NCBI GenBank assembly: GCA_022478985.1
Contig: JAKSZP010008031.1
Span: 104,381-168,380 of the forward strand
Direction: 5' to 3'
DNA from: Massospora cicadina
Taxonomy: Eukaryota; Entomophthoromycota; Entomophthoromycetes; Entomophthorales; Entomophthoraceae
Length of the DNA: 64,000 nucleotides
The position numbers and the translations under genes were made by a program. Below, piece by piece: positions 1-12,463 of this stretch. The notes below the pieces were generated by a model. It saw only the letters and a list, made by a program, of their open reading frames with translations. It was not told the DNA's origin and searched no databases. Position 1 is the first letter of the stretch, and every line of letters begins with the position of its first letter.

Positions 1-486
1 CCTTGAGACTTAAAACAAAAAAGTCAGAAAACGTGTCCCTAACATTTTACTCTCAATCTGAGGGAACCAACCATATTTGACAAGCGACCTGATTAGGTAA
101 TGGACTTATCAACCATTAAGGCAGGTCGTGAACCAACTGATCAATACACTAGTTGCAGGAGGCATCACTCACCTTGCAACTTGATCCTTAAATACCCAAT
201 AAGTTGGTGATGAAAATTGATCAATACAATTTGCTATACCTGATAGATAATCATTGATCAACTATCAGATGCCTCCACTTCATTGGCAACTCTGCCCAAT
301 GAGATCTTAAGCATTCACCCAGATTGATCCTGATGGATCTGAGCTAGGCGAATTACCTAAAGTTTTCCAAACATTGTTGACCAAAAATCGGGGTCAACCA
401 ATATCTAATTCACTTTGATATAGGTAATTGTCCCTAGTGACCCCTAGTAATCTAGTTGGCTAGTAATGTGGACAAAAATCCCAACA
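1..486 (-). repeat. Family B 3' LTR (partial, cut by window start)
   Basis: This segment aligns by eye with 14,415-14,902 over its whole length. Shared stretches include 'catatttgacaagcgacctg' and the right edge 'aaaatcccaaca'. On the minus strand the LTR starts TGTTGGGATTTTT. A purine-rich run, GCAAGAAGGGGTA on the minus strand, lies directly next to it (487-505) and is a plausible polypurine tract. Confidence 0.85.
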
Positions 487-2991
487 AATACCCCTTCTTG
501 CCTAGATCTTAAGCGAGAAAAGGTTTGGGAAAGGAGAATACTGATTTGGACACTAAGTCAAATAATTCATTATTTCAAGCAGAGTATGATCAATTGATAG
601 TCAATGCTGCTCAGTATGACCTTTGCCATGTGGATCTCTTCCTCTTCCTCCTTGGTATCACCAACTCAGACGCGGTTCCCACAACCTTCTGATGTGCTGG
701 GCTGATCAATTTACTTATGACATATTAATACTGGGATCTGGTTTTCCCCCATCAGGACATATAACCTGCTGTCATATTTAAAGTTTTTGGTCCAACATCC
801 TCAATTTCCTGATTTTTTCCTCATCCTCAACAGGAGATTATTGCCATTGATGTTCATTTTGTGGCGAATTAAGAATGCTCAATTATATTTGCCCTTATTA
901 TTTTTTCATAATAACCTATTGGCTCATATCATCCTTAATTCTTTTTTAGAAAACTTATCCTATTAATTTTGAGATTAATTTCTCCAATATTAGAGATTAA
1001 TTAATTCCAGAATGCATAATGTCAACTATCATAAAATGTTTACATCCCACCTCTCATCCAGCGCATATCTTGAATTTGGAGTCTCAGTACCAACAGCTGC
1101 TTGATAGCATGTATAATAAAGACCTTCAGCTTTTCCAGCTGATGAGTCAATCTGCGCGCCAGAACCTCTCTATGGTCCTCCCAGGACTAATACTCTCAGT
1201 TAAGTACCCATGACCAGTCCTTCCATGGAATTACCAGAAACGGTATCAAACTTTCAACAAAACCAGGTTAGCAATAGTCTAAAACAACTCACAACAGATC
1301 CTTCCTCTATTGTCAATTCCATAGTTAGACTTATAAAACTCTCCAGGATTTGGCTCCATTTGCAGGTTCTCCTACCATCATCTTCAAACCTCCTGAAGCA
1401 ATGCCCTCCGCTCTCAATTTGTTATTCCTTTCTGGATAAGACTTGCTTCCAGAGTTCATTTTCTGACTCAGCCAGTATTACAAGCCAACTATTCTGTCAA
1501 CTGAACTAGCCATCAGAAACAGCGAACATTTCAGACTCCCCTATGCAGAATTGAGGACCCAAGTAACTAAGACTCTATCCATAGCTCTGAGCCCCTCTAA
1601 TCTCAAAAACATTCTAGATCATGAGGTTGCAGCCTATGCTCTTTGCTTTGCTGGCCAAGTTCTTTTAAGTTGGGCCACAAAGCTTCCAGCTTTTTCTAAG
1701 TTCATCGCTCATTCTGCTTTCGCATCCAAGAAGCTTGTAGTCATTTTCTGAAAGATGCCATTTTCTCCTTGCATAATTATCTTGTTTCTGGAACATCCCA
1801 TTGATATCTTCCACTAATGGCTTTAATAGGGGGCATAAATTTGGCAACCCCACCTAGTATCCCTTACTCAATGCTGGCCCATATGTCCAATGTTCTTGAT
1901 GAAGCCTGTCAGCAAGTGCTCAAGACCAATCTCTCCAGCTCCAGTGCCATATTAGGATTACTCAGGGTTATTTGCCAACTTCCTCTTCTTTTTCTGATGC
2001 TTTCCTCCACAATCCTGGGTATAAGCTTGGCATGTTCTGACATTTTTATCTCTCCCCCTAGTTGAGTTTCTCACAGGGATGAGCCTCCACTCAACGAACT
2101 TGGTTTTGGGTATGTATAGACCTCACTAGCATCTGATATCACATAACTTTTGACAGTTTGTTTACTCCTACTGCAATCCTTCTTCCCACCCCCATAGGCA
2201 ACATAGGCGGAATTATCTACGAGTTGAGGCTTCCAATAAAAAAAATAAAAGTCATAAAAATAAATTTTCTTTATGCATTTATGTAATTATTTCCCACTAT
2301 ATTTTTATCAATCTTTTTTTCTTCTTTTTTTATAGGACTTGACCTTTTTCAGTTCAGTGGTCCATCTTTTCTACTTAATTCACCCAAACTGATTCCAAGT
2401 TATACTTAGACCTACCAGTTTTCTATGGTCTAGAAGTATTGCTTTTTAAGACTTATCCATCTAGTTTGGTTCAGAGGCCCTTTTTTTTACTTGACCAAAT
2501 AATCAGGACATAACCATTTTAAAGGTTCAGAAGTCCTTGTGAACTCTTTTTTCATTATTTTATTGATCAACTGCTTTGCATACTTAAAATGGACTCAATT
2601 TACTATATTTTCATTTAAGAGGTTCTTGATGGAGTAGGCGTCCATCACCATCTTGGTGATAATCTCAAACAGACCTGACCTCAATGCATCCAGATTTTTT
2701 CTTCTCCCAAAACCATGCATATCACAACAGGAAACTCTTTATTTTATTTGGTATTCTGATAAAGCCAGTCAGTTCTAATCATCCTTCATCTTTTATTAGA
2801 TCCTTTTTTTAGGGTTTATCAAATGCTTTTTATTGCATTTCAATCAGAATATTTGACAACTAGTTCAGTTACTTATTGGCACTAATCTCTGATATTGATT
2901 CCATCACCAAATATAAAATTGGCAGCAGCATAGCCTTCCTTCTATATAAAAACTCAAATGGCATTTTTCCCATCGCTATATGATGACTTAT
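487..2991 (-). pseudogene. Family B internal region, 3' part: integrase C-terminal half and 3' flank
   Basis: At the right end (about 2,840-2,991) the minus strand reads ISHHIAMGKMPFEFLY, the conserved 'SxHxAxGxxPFELLYGR' segment of Gypsy integrases. It is the direct continuation of the YLSLATFSYN segment at about 9,041-9,080, from which it was separated by A1. The remaining roughly 2 kb towards the LTR is AT-rich; I see no clear chromodomain. For a Gypsy 3' region this is long and may contain other insertions. Confidence 0.7.
1019..2065 (+). other. Unidentified plus-strand coding-like stretch inside the family B 3' region
   Basis: Short plus-strand open segments follow one another (1,019-1,213; 1,210-1,509; 1,551-1,751; 1,817-2,065) in a region that should be 3' to the family B integrase. 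One contains 'NILDHEVAAYALCFAGQVLL', which looks protein-like. I do not recognise a domain. It may be a decayed gene of another inserted element in the opposite orientation, or chance. No boundaries or target duplications were found. Confidence 0.25.
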
Positions 2992-3880
2992 TGTCATGTT
3001 TAAATGACCTTATAGAGGGGACCAACAGCAGGGACAAGGCGGGGTGGCAGGAGGTCCAAAAGGTGAAACTTCAGGCCCTTCCTGATCTCAAGCACACTTT
3101 GGATTAAAGCTGGGTACAGTCAGGGTCTGCTCAAGTTGATAAAAGTTTTGTGCCTAAAGCAAAGCCCCTTTTTTGGCTCTAGGGTTAAAATGAACGAGTA
3201 TTAAGTCAAATGTAAATGGGACAATTTGGTTAATTGGGAAAGGGGGTTTGATACCCCATTCCATTTACAAATTTGTGAGATTAAGTCAGATTCAACTTCA
3301 GTCAATTACTAGAGTGAAATTGATTTTGAGTATGTGACCCTTTTCAGATGGAAGCGTGCGCCTATTGGTGCACCAAGGCTTGGGACCACTTCCGCCAATT
3401 TAAAATTTCCCTGAGCTGACTTAAGTATCTTTTCTTGAAACCATCTTTTCTCATTGGTCGTCTTCCCCAATAAACCCTACCATTATTTTACGTTTAACAT
3501 ATGTTGACTTGGGCGCACCTGTGCGCAGACCTCTTCAAGGAGGTTTTACGACGTGTGAGCAAGTTTTTTCTATTTAAAATTATCAAAACTTCAGGTACAC
3601 CACTGGTATACCAGGTTCCCTCCAAACCTGGCCACCAGTGCCCCCTACCACTGCACCAAACTTGGCTAGTAACAGCCCTCTGGGGCATGGCCACGATATT
3701 CAGATGTTCCAACCCATAATTACTCTTACCAATCTCAAAACCCTCGCCCTAATCCTTATTAGCTCAAGCACCCTCTGCTGGGCTATTTTTATTATAACAA
3801 TGATTACTAGTCCCCTTGCGTTGGTACTATGCAGCAAATACCACGTTGAGTTTTGGAGAGTTATAGACACTCTCTTGACA
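2992..3880 (+). repeat. A1 5' LTR
   Basis: About 889 bp, starting TGTCATGTTT and ending CTCTTGACA (TGTCA...TGACA terminal inverted repeat). It aligns along its length with 8,105-9,035 and more distantly with the A2 LTRs. It contains a degenerate TATA-like TTAAGTAT (3,421-3,428) and the candidate self-primer 3,453-3,463, followed by an AATAAA at about 3,469. Confidence 0.92.
3421..3463 (+). promoter_or_regulatory. A1 LTR promoter and predicted self-primer
   Basis: The 11-mer ATTGGTCGTCT (3,453-3,463) is at the same LTR position as GTTGATCGACT in A2. It is complementary at 8 of 11 positions to 3,883-3,893 just after the LTR. A TATA-like TTAAGTAT lies about 25-32 bp upstream, which fits a transcription start at the 11-mer. 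In Tf1-type elements the first 11 nt of the transcript act as the reverse-transcription primer. Assignment to this mechanism is inference. Confidence 0.55.
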
Positions 3881-3882
3881 TT

Positions 3883-3893
3883 AGAGGACCATC
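3883..3893 (+). other. A1 candidate primer-binding site (self-priming type)
   Basis: AGAGGACCATC begins two bases after the 5' LTR end. It is not the usual TGG-starting tRNA-complementary site. It pairs with the LTR 11-mer at 3,453-3,463 at 8 of 11 positions. Confidence 0.5.
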
Positions 3894-4460
3894 CACTTAA
3901 CTTTAAGTGCATGAACATTTTCTGTGTGGGACATTTGCATAGTGCAAACGGTGTGTACCAGCTGGCAGCCACAGCAGCATGGGGCTCACCGCTGGTTTTG
4001 CTTTTCTCTGAGGGTTGGAGCAGTCTGGAGTTATTCTCACTACCTCGAACTGGAAGGTGCTCACCCTTCTTGCTCATACCTGCTGAATATAGTCGCTTCA
4101 CAATCTGAGAGTCATTATTACTGACTTTCTGCTATATTTAATAAAATTAACACAAAGATTCGTTTAATTTGGCACCACATTTGGATGGTGCAGGCTTTAT
4201 CATAATCAAAGGGCTTGATGGTGTTGGCCCTGGATAACAATTCCCACTTGGCTATTGGTGCAGGTATTGGGTCATTGATGCCAATATGCGCTTTATAATG
4301 CGAATTTCTTATCACAAAATAAAAGCGTTTATTGGCTCTTATGGCTTTGACGAGGACCCCACATCAGCATAACAGATTAGTCCTAAGAACCCCCGCTTGT
4401 CCCCTATTATGATCCGCATAACTTATAAATTGGAAAGAAAACTACTTTTAAGATATAAGA

Positions 4461-7400
4461 ATGTTTATGCAACTGCGGAAATATTGTGGGATATGTGGCC
4501 TCAGCAGTAAAAGTGGCCAACTATCCCTCTCCGTTTTTGATGCAAAAACGTACCCTGAGGGTATAGAAAACCTTGAAGCAGAGTTTGGTGGTGAAGTGAA
4601 GGAGTTGTATGCTATACATAAAGATCATTCGGGTTATTTTCTACTGACTGCCATCCTTTAATCCCCTTTAGGAAAAATCAGCACCACGTTCTGTGGATAC
4701 TGAATCCTCTGAGAATTTTATGGACCAAAACCTCGCCGACTACCTTGAGCTGAGTTACGTGACAGGTGGTATAGTTAAAGGAGGAACTTCCTAAGGTAAT
4801 CCCACGCTGAAAATCCTGGGGTCAGTGGACTATCAAGTTGGCACATATCATTTGTTTGACCACTTCCAAGCTATCAAAAACCTCTTTTACCCCATCATTA
4901 AGGGTGTAGAGTGGTGGCGAATGCTTGATGTCAGGATTAACTTGAAAGGAAATACCCTATACCTAACTTTGAAGAATGATCAAAAGTTGGTTGTTCCTTT
5001 GGCTGAAGCAAACATTCAGGGCGATTTGCCCCACAGTCCCAATATTAACACTCTCAGTCTTGCCCCTCTGCAGAAGCCCTCTGTGGAGGTTCCCTTACCT
5101 TCATGTTTGTAGGGTTGCAATCTTCATATGATGCTGCTTTAGCTAACGCACTACCAGATCATTCATATTTTGATTGCGTGTTCAATCTCGTTGTGGATCT
5201 GGTGCGTATATCTTACCCCATTTACCCATTGACTGTCCGGGAGAATGAGGCCTTAGATGTGTGGGTTAAGGAGCAGTTAGTAAAGGGTGCTATTTTTCAG
5301 TGAACCTCCCCTGTGTGTTCCCCGCTTCTCTTTGTTGAGAAGGCCGATGGAACCTTACTCCCACGCGTTGACTACGGGAATCTCAACATCACTGTACCAG
5401 ACTTCCATCCCATCCCCCTGGACATACAGATTGCACGCTATGTGGAGAAGGCGCGAGTCTTCTTCAGATTAGATTTTTTAAATGCGTTCAATCAGATCCG
5501 TATCAAGAAGGGCCAGGTTTGGTTGACAACATTCTTTACTAGAAAAGAATTTTCCAATTTCAGGTTATGCCCTTTGGGCTTAAAAATGCCCCTCTACCTA
5601 TTAATGTCATATTGATGCGGCTTTGAGGGACCTGCTGGGGTATGCGCGGTAGCTTATATGGATGACATTTGGTATTTTCCACTGACAATGAGTCCCATGA
5701 AGTACACCTTTGCAGGCAGTGGAGCGTTTAAGGGCTGCCAACCTTACGCTAAAAATTTGTAAGTGTGAGTTTTTGAAGTCCCAAGTCACCTTTATGGGCA
5801 ACGTCAGGTTTGAACAAGGGCACATGATAACTCCAGACAAGGAGATGGTATTTCATGAGTGTCCCACTCCAAGTTCAGTTAAGAAATTGAGAAACTTTTT
5901 GGGGACGTGTATATTCCTTAAGAAGTCCACAGAAAACCTTTCTGAAGTTGCCGCGCCTTTTTATGATGCGAGTGGGGCAAAAATACTTCTGTGGTCCCCC
6001 ACTTTGGAGGATCCTTCCAAGCAGTAAAGTGTACGTTGCTGTCCACTTCCGTTATTCACCATATCGACCACAATAAAGAGTTTATTGTTGCTTCAGATGC
6101 CTCCAACTTTGCCATAGAGGCAGCCCTATTACAAGTAGGTGAAGTGGAATAGAGCATCTTGTGGGATAATTTTCTAGGAAGATGTCTTTACCAGAGTAAA
6201 AATATGCCGTGTACAATAAAGAGTTATGAGCAGTGGTTATGCTGACTTATTGGAGTCATCACTTTCATGGCTCATCCCAACCCTACCACGTACATACAGA
6301 TCAATGTGCCTTGCCATATTACCGCACACCGCATGTATTAACTCCATGGCACACTAGCTGGCATGAGAACCTTTCCCAAATTGTGTTTTCTTATGAGTTT
6401 ACAGAGGGCAAGGAGATTGTTTGGCGGATGCTTGAGCCGCAACCCTGAACTAGCTCCAGATCATAATGAGGTACAGGTGCATAATACCCAGTTGATGATT
6501 CCACTGGATAAGATTGTGTCTCAACCTCCCTCTTCCTTAACCAATGGGTCAGCGCTTGCTCCTCTAGAAAATGCGGAGGAATATGGTACGTTCAAAAAGG
6601 TTGTCCTTTCTCAGCCTTTGTTGGCCAAATATATGATGGTTCTTGCAAAGAGCGCATTGAATCAGGAGGATATTATCAGAGGATATCATGTTAAGGATGA
6701 GATGGTGTAATTTCAGGGATGCCTACGGGTTCCTGCTGGACCAATTCGCCTAGAAATCATCTGGGACCATCATGATGGAATTACTGTTGGTCATCCTGGG
6801 AAGGTGAAGACTTTGAGCTTATCCGCCGCACTTACAATTGGAAGGGATTAGCCGCTCAGGTAGGCAGATATTTTAAAGAATGCCTAGTCTGCAACCAAAT
6901 GAAACCGAATTGCCAGCCTCTAGTGGGGCTTTTAGAACCAGTTAAAAAGGCTGATGGGCCTTGGACTTCCCTATCTGTTGATTTTATTGTTGAATTGGCT
7001 TTATCTGAGAGCTATGATGCCATCATGGTGGTGGACCGTTATACAAAGTTCTCCCAATTTATCCCTTGCAGAACCACAGTCACCACGGTGGAGATAGCTA
7101 GGCTGTTTGTTACTGTTGTGTTTTCTCTTGATGTGGTCCCTCAAGAAATTATTAGCGATCAAAGGCCTAAGTTCACCTCTTCTTTTGAGAAGGGTTGGTA
7201 AGACTCTGAAAATCCGCTCCTGCTTTTTAACTGCCTATCATCCCCAATCAGATGGGCAGACAGAACGAGTGAACCAGTGCCTTGAACAGTTCTTGTGGTG
7301 TTACACTGCCGCAGATCGCTCAGATTGGGTTTCTCATCTTCCCATGACCCAATTCAGAATTACAACGCACAACATGCATCAATTGGTTGTTCCCCATTCT

Positions 7401-7990
7401 TCGCCAACTATGGCTTTAATCCCGTCTTCAACATGGAGCCCAGTTGTCAATCCAAGATGGAAGTGGTGGTGGACTTTGCAAAAATAACAAATAAAGTACA
7501 CCAAGGGTGAGCACTAATTTAGATGCCGCCATGCAGGGTCACAAGTAGCATGCTGATAGTAAGAGAAGGGTTGGACCAGCGTACAAGGGAGGAAATCATG
7601 GGAAGCTGGATGCTAAAAACATCCCAATAAAGCAACCATGCAAAAAACTGGGATTGATGAGGATTGGACCATATCGCGTTGTCAAAAAGGTGGGCCACGC
7701 CTTGTACAAGTTAGATCTTCCCCCTCATTTCAGATCTTTTCAGTATACCATGAAAGCAAGCTCACGTTGTTTTAGGCCCTCCTCCGGAGACTCCTGAAGC
7801 TTATCTTTTGGATGAGGCGCCAGAATAGGAAGTAGAGGAGATTGTAGCCTCTCATCGAGAAAGAAGAATTGAGTATCTTATATACCGGAAAAAATTGATG
7901 CAGAGAAGAACAGTTGGGTCTCAGCACGTGATTGCGCCCATGTCCAAGATCTAATTAAAGCCTTCCTCAAGCGGTTCCATAAGGCTGCAG
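4461..7990 (+). pseudogene. A1 pol remnant: protease, RT, RNase H, integrase, chromodomain
   Basis: Readable in several frames. Protease is near 4,690-4,760: the DTG active site of A2 here reads DTE, followed by NFMDQNLADYLEL. Reverse transcriptase is about 5,210-5,900, with KADGTL at 5,340, DFLNAFNQI at about 5,472 and an intact YMDD at 5,655-5,666 just before a frameshift. RNase H remnants lie at about 6,050-6,450. Integrase at about 6,740-7,500 has SVDFIVELA, the YHPQSDGQTERVNQ motif and, in another frame, IGCSPFFANYGFNP. A poor chromodomain remnant is at about 7,790-7,990. A purine tract (8,077-8,100) precedes the 3' LTR. No CCHC Gag zinc knuckle was seen. Confidence 0.85.
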
Positions 7991-8104
7991 GATCAAATTT
8001 TAACCAAGCCGTTGCTGCTATAGAGTTGGCCTCAGCCCACAAAACCTTTTCATGTTGAATGCTCCTGGAGAGGGGTTGGAACCCAAAAAAGGATAAAGGA
8101 TTAA

Positions 8105-9035
8105 TGTCATGTTTACATGACCTTATAGAGGGGACCAACACCAGGGACAAGGCGGGGTGGCAGGAGGTCCAAAAGGTGAAACTTCAGGCCCTTCCTGATC
8201 TCAAGCACACTTTGGATTAAAGCTGGGTACAGTCAGGGTCTGCCCAAGTTGATAAAAGTTTTGTGCCTAAAGCAAAGCCCCTTTTTTGGCTCTAGGGTTA
8301 ATTAAACAAGTTTTAAGCCAAATAAAAATGGGACAATTCAGTTCATCAGAGGAACGAGGGTTAAAAACCCCATTCCATTTACAAATTCGTGAGCTTAATT
8401 CAGATTCAACTTCAGTCAATTACTAGAGTGAAATTGATTTTGAGGTATGTGACCCTTTTCAGATGGAAGCGTGCGCCTATTAGTGCACCAAGGCTTGGGA
8501 CCACTTCTGATAATCCAAAATTTCCCTGAGCTGACTTAAGTATCTTGGCTTGAGAACATCTTTTCTCATTGGTCGTCTTCCCCAATAAAATCTACCATTA
8601 TTTTACGTTTTACATATGTTGACTTGGGCGCACCTGTGCGCAGACCTCTTCAAGGAGGTTTTACGACGTGTGAGCAAGTTTGTTCTATTTCTAAAATTAT
8701 CAAAGCTTCAGGTACATTGCTGGTCCTACCAGGTTCCCTCCAAACCTGGCCACCAGTGCCCCCTACCACTGTACCAAACTTGGCTAGTAATAGTCCTATG
8801 GAGCATGGCCACAATATGCAGAAGATCTGACTAATTATTACTCTTACCAATCTCAACACCCTTGCTCTTAGCCTTATTAGATAAAGCACCCTATGCTGGG
8901 ATATTTTTAATATAACAATGATTACTAGTTCCCACCATCTAGTACTAAAAAAATGATTACTAGTTCCCTTGCGTTGGTCTTGTGCACCAAGCACAACCAC
9001 GCTGGTTTTGAAGAGTTATAGATACTCTATTGACA
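8105..9035 (+). repeat. A1 3' LTR (contains a micro-insertion)
   Basis: Same sequence type as 2,992-3,880, beginning TGTCATGTTT and ending TTGACA directly before the target duplicate CTTAT. It is longer than the 5' copy mainly because of the 35 bp added at 8,934-8,968 (19-bp insertion plus 16-bp duplication). Removing these gives about 896 bp. Confidence 0.92.
8918..8968 (+). mobile_element. Micro-retroposon copy 1 (CCATCTAGTACT-A7) with 16-bp target duplication
   Basis: The 16-bp sequence ATGATTACTAGTTCCC occurs at 8,918-8,933 and 8,953-8,968. Between the copies lie 19 bp: ACCATCTAGTACT and an A-run. The A1 5' LTR has the uninterrupted site (about 3,797-3,825), so this is a real insertion that happened after A1 integrated. 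The A-run and long duplication are typical of target-primed reverse transcription by a LINE machinery. Confidence 0.85.
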
Positions 9036-9040
9036 CTTAT

Positions 9041-9610
9041 GTTGTAGGAAAATGTCGCCAAACTAAGGTATATCCTACATGAAGAGGATCTCCCTGCGAC
9101 CAGCTCTTCAGCATCATGGCCAGTGTCACATTGACCCATGCTACCAGTCCGTTCATCTCCAGCCAGTATGGTACAGACACAAATACTCGGATCCCTATTA
9201 TTCATTTAGTATCATGATCACATGAGATATGTAATTTGTTCCATTATCACTCAGCAAGACCTGCGGGCATTATGTCAATAAAATACCTTTTCTAGGATAA
9301 ACTTCACAGTGCTGGTAGCATCTATTTTCACCAGGGCCTTTATCTTGACCCATATCATCAGTTGGTTAATCGCCACTATGATGTATTTGATTCCCCCATA
9401 CTCATGGTTAGTGATCCCATCACGTCAATGGACACCATATGCCAAGCAAATCCAAGGCAGACCAGTTGGTATCCAGTCATATTCTTGTGTGGCTTGTGCA
9501 ACTGGCACTCCACACAACAAGTCAGATAGTCCGTTAGATCATAGTTGATGGATTCCCCATGATAATGATGGCAAATATTATTAGTCATCTTCCTCAGGCC
9601 TCTATGCTCA
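9041..9610 (-). pseudogene. Family B integrase, N-terminal and core part
   Basis: Minus-strand segment 9,376-9,588 contains LTCCVECQLHKP, the CxxC half of the HHCC zinc-binding domain, then VSIDVMGSL, which holds the first catalytic Asp of the integrase core (normally 'xDxxGPL'). At 9,041-9,090 the minus strand reads YLSLATFSYN, matching the 'WLPLAEFSYN' segment. The gene then continues at 2,991 because A1 is inserted exactly here. Confidence 0.8.
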
Positions 9611-9639
9611 CCAATATTATGAGCGGCTTGAATGATAGC

Positions 9640-11160
9640 CTCTCATTCCAATGGCTTTGGGAATAGTAATTGCTTCCCATGAATCATCTTGAAAACTTGT
9701 CCATCCATGGTCTCAGTGTTTTACATTGCTTTTCGAAATGCACCTTAGATTTTTCATGGCTTGTTCCCAATTTCTTCATCACCATTCTCTGGAATAGTTT
9801 ATCCACTTGCAGGTATAGCACCTGGACCATTGTTAGCCATGATAGCCATCTGCATTTTGATAAGAAGCTCCAGCTCAGTGAACTATCTCATAATTATAAG
9901 CCTGGAGCTTAAGTGCCCATCGGGCCAGTCATCCTTTGGGCTCTCTCAAATTGTGAAGCCAACGCAATGAGTAGTGGTCTGTCACCACTTTGAAGTGCCT
10001 TCCATGGATATACATCCAAACTGTTTACAGGTAATGACTGCAAAGAACTCACGCTCAGTCACGGTGTAATTCCTCTCAGCAACTGAGAGTTTCCAGCTCA
10101 CATACTCCACCAGATGTTTGCCCCCAAATTCATATACATGACTCAGTATGGCGCCAATCGCATTAATAAAACATCAGCTTTTATTATATTTCTTGATCTA
10201 AATTTGGGTATTTCAAAGTTGGAGAAAATAATAAATACTGGCATAATTCATTAAAGGAACTATGGCTTCTTCACTCCAAAAAATCCTTTTTTAGATCCTT
10301 TAATAAATGGAAGAGGGGCTCATCAATTTCTGAAAAATTATAATTGATTCTTCTATAGTACTTGACCATTTTAAGGATCACTTGGACATCTTGGACTCTC
10401 TTTAGTACAGCCATTCGCTCTATGACTTTGATCTTCTGGGCTTGCAGCTGCTGTCCACTAGAGTTGATTACGAATTTCAGATATTCCAACTCTTTCTTGA
10501 CGAAGTGGCACTTCCTCAGTTTAATCTTCAGGTTGGCCGTGGATATTCATTTAAAAAACTTCCTCCAAGTGGTGTAAATGGTCAGTGAACGTCCTACTAA
10601 ATATATTTATATCTTCCAAGTACACCAGGACGCATGACAACTTCAGGGCATTCAGTATGGCGCCCATGGCCCTCTGGAACGTTACAGGAGCATTGCATAG
10701 ACCCTGGGGCATCCTCGTCAGTTGATAAAGCCCCTTCACGGTGTAATCACGTAATTCTCATGGTCTCCTCTTGGCAAATCAATTTACCAATTTTAATATT
10801 AGATCCATTATGGAGATATACTTTGCTTCTACCAATTAATCTATCACATTGTAAATTCTTGGTAGTGGGTACAAACCCTCCTTCATAATCATAATCAGCT
10901 TCTTATAATAAATCACCACTCAATTAGAGCCATCATTCTTCTTCATGATAAGGATAGGGCTCACCCAGGGACTCAAAAATGGAACTAGAAGCTCATGCTT
11001 CACTAATTTGCTGATTTTCTTAGTTCAATACTGCTTCAGCTGCCTTTGACCATCAAATCAGTATCATTCTTATTGCAAAGATCCCTGTTATTGACTTTGT
11101 AGAGTACATCTCTTGTACATCCCAAATCAGGTTGCTTTGGAAAAAAATCCAATACTTGTC
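9640..11160 (-). pseudogene. Family B reverse transcriptase and RNase H remnant
   Basis: The minus strand shows YQLTRMPQGLCNAPVTFQRAM (10,551-10,739), the RT palm segment, followed by VLVYLEDINIF. The catalytic YxDD box is altered to YLED, so the active site is damaged. Downstream the thumb/connection appears as KYYRRINYNFSEIDEPLFHLL (10,271-10,489). RNase H is recognised by AERNYTVTEREFFAV at about 10,030-10,080. Frames change several times. Confidence 0.85.
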
Positions 11161-11777
11161 AAATAGCTCAAGCTCCTCCTCCTTCTGTCTTTCCGTAGAT
11201 CAGCAAGTAGCTCAGAATTGACCAATAAATTAATACTACAGCCACCCCTGATGGTAATCCCATTTCATTGAGGGTCCCAAAATCTTGGAAATTTCTCAAT
11301 TCAGCCTTCAGGATTAGACGAACAAATGCAATGATAAGATTCTTCTCATTCTTCATTCTTTAACTCAAATTTTCCAGGAGAACTCAAATTTATCTGTCCT
11401 GGAATAATTATTTCATAAAGCCACCTAAGGCTTTACATTGGACTTCTTCCAGGGGCTTCTGACTTCCCCAAACAGCAGCTCCAGTATCCCCAATGTCAAC
11501 CCAGTGTTGACTATTATTTGTGATCCTGGCGGTAAGATTCTCACATTCTTATACCTCAAAAGAATTCCCCAATTTTCTAGGATTTCTGTCAGCATTTCTC
11601 GTCGCTTCTGGCCAACAAGTTGGTATCAAATTGGGACAATGACGTCATTGTAGATCAGATTAATGAATATATTTCTCCTAATCAGTAAAGCTTCCTCATC
11701 TTTCTGATAAATCAATGGTAACGTCTGACCCAATATGGTCACATATTATCCTCAAAGTTACATTTGACTTGATATTT

Positions 11778-12026
11778 TTATAGGAACTCCGTCCCAACCA
11801 GAAAATTGTAGTTTTGGTTAGACAAAACTATAGTTGGGACGGATACCACTAAGGATCCAAATTGAAGAGGTAGAGCACTATATCCTTTACAAGAGATGGT
11901 GTTATTCAGCCCAGCTGTTCCATATTCTTTATTGTGTTCTAAATTGGGCGAGATCTTCATCCTTTTCACCAGCTTTGTCAAAACAATGTTGATGGGCGCT
12001 CCAATGTCAACTATTGCCCTCATCAA
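11778..12026 (-). pseudogene. Family B aspartic protease remnant
   Basis: 82 residues on the minus strand with MRAIVDIGAPINIVLTKLV. This is a retropepsin active-site loop in which DTGA has become DIGA. The C-terminal NYNFLVGTEFL resembles the 'YDxILGxxFL' end of Gypsy proteases. It lies between the Gag-like region and RT, as expected for this order. Confidence 0.8.
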
Positions 12027-12463
12027 TACTCAATTAACTCCTATATTTGTATATGTACACTTGGAGTATTGTAAAATCATATTTACTGAGTGTATAAACG
12101 GCATTATTTGCTGAATCATGGGTGTGAATTATTTGTGCCAATAGATCAGGAAACAGTTTCTTGATCTCACTAAGGGGGATTGTCAGGTTTGCCTCAATTA
12201 ATATGATTTTGGTTAATTCTTCTGGATTATCTGCATCTTGAATCTTGTCTGCTAGTTTTCACACATATGGCTGAGTAACTTCCTTAATTATTTTGGGTTG
12301 ATCCCCTTTTCTCCAGATCTTATTACCACATTCAAATCTAAATTGACCACTTGATATTGCTGATCCTGCGCATCATCAACAATGAACAGATCACTAATGT
12401 CAATTTCTTTGTGCATAATATCAGGAGGAACAGGTTTTTCCACAGCTCTAAACTGTTCCCCAT

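Larger units (their letters stand above)
2992..9035 (+). mobile_element. A1: family A chromodomain Ty3/Gypsy element, flanked by CTTAT
   Basis: Two LTRs (2,992-3,880 and 8,105-9,035) in direct orientation begin TGTCATG and end TTGACA. They are flanked by the 5-bp direct repeat CTTAT at 2,987-2,991 and 9,036-9,040, as expected for integrase-mediated insertion. Between them lie remnants of protease, RT, RNase H, integrase and a chromodomain, in Gypsy order on the plus strand. It sits in the integrase of the family B element and is therefore younger than it. Stops and frameshifts in every domain make it inactive. Confidence 0.92.
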
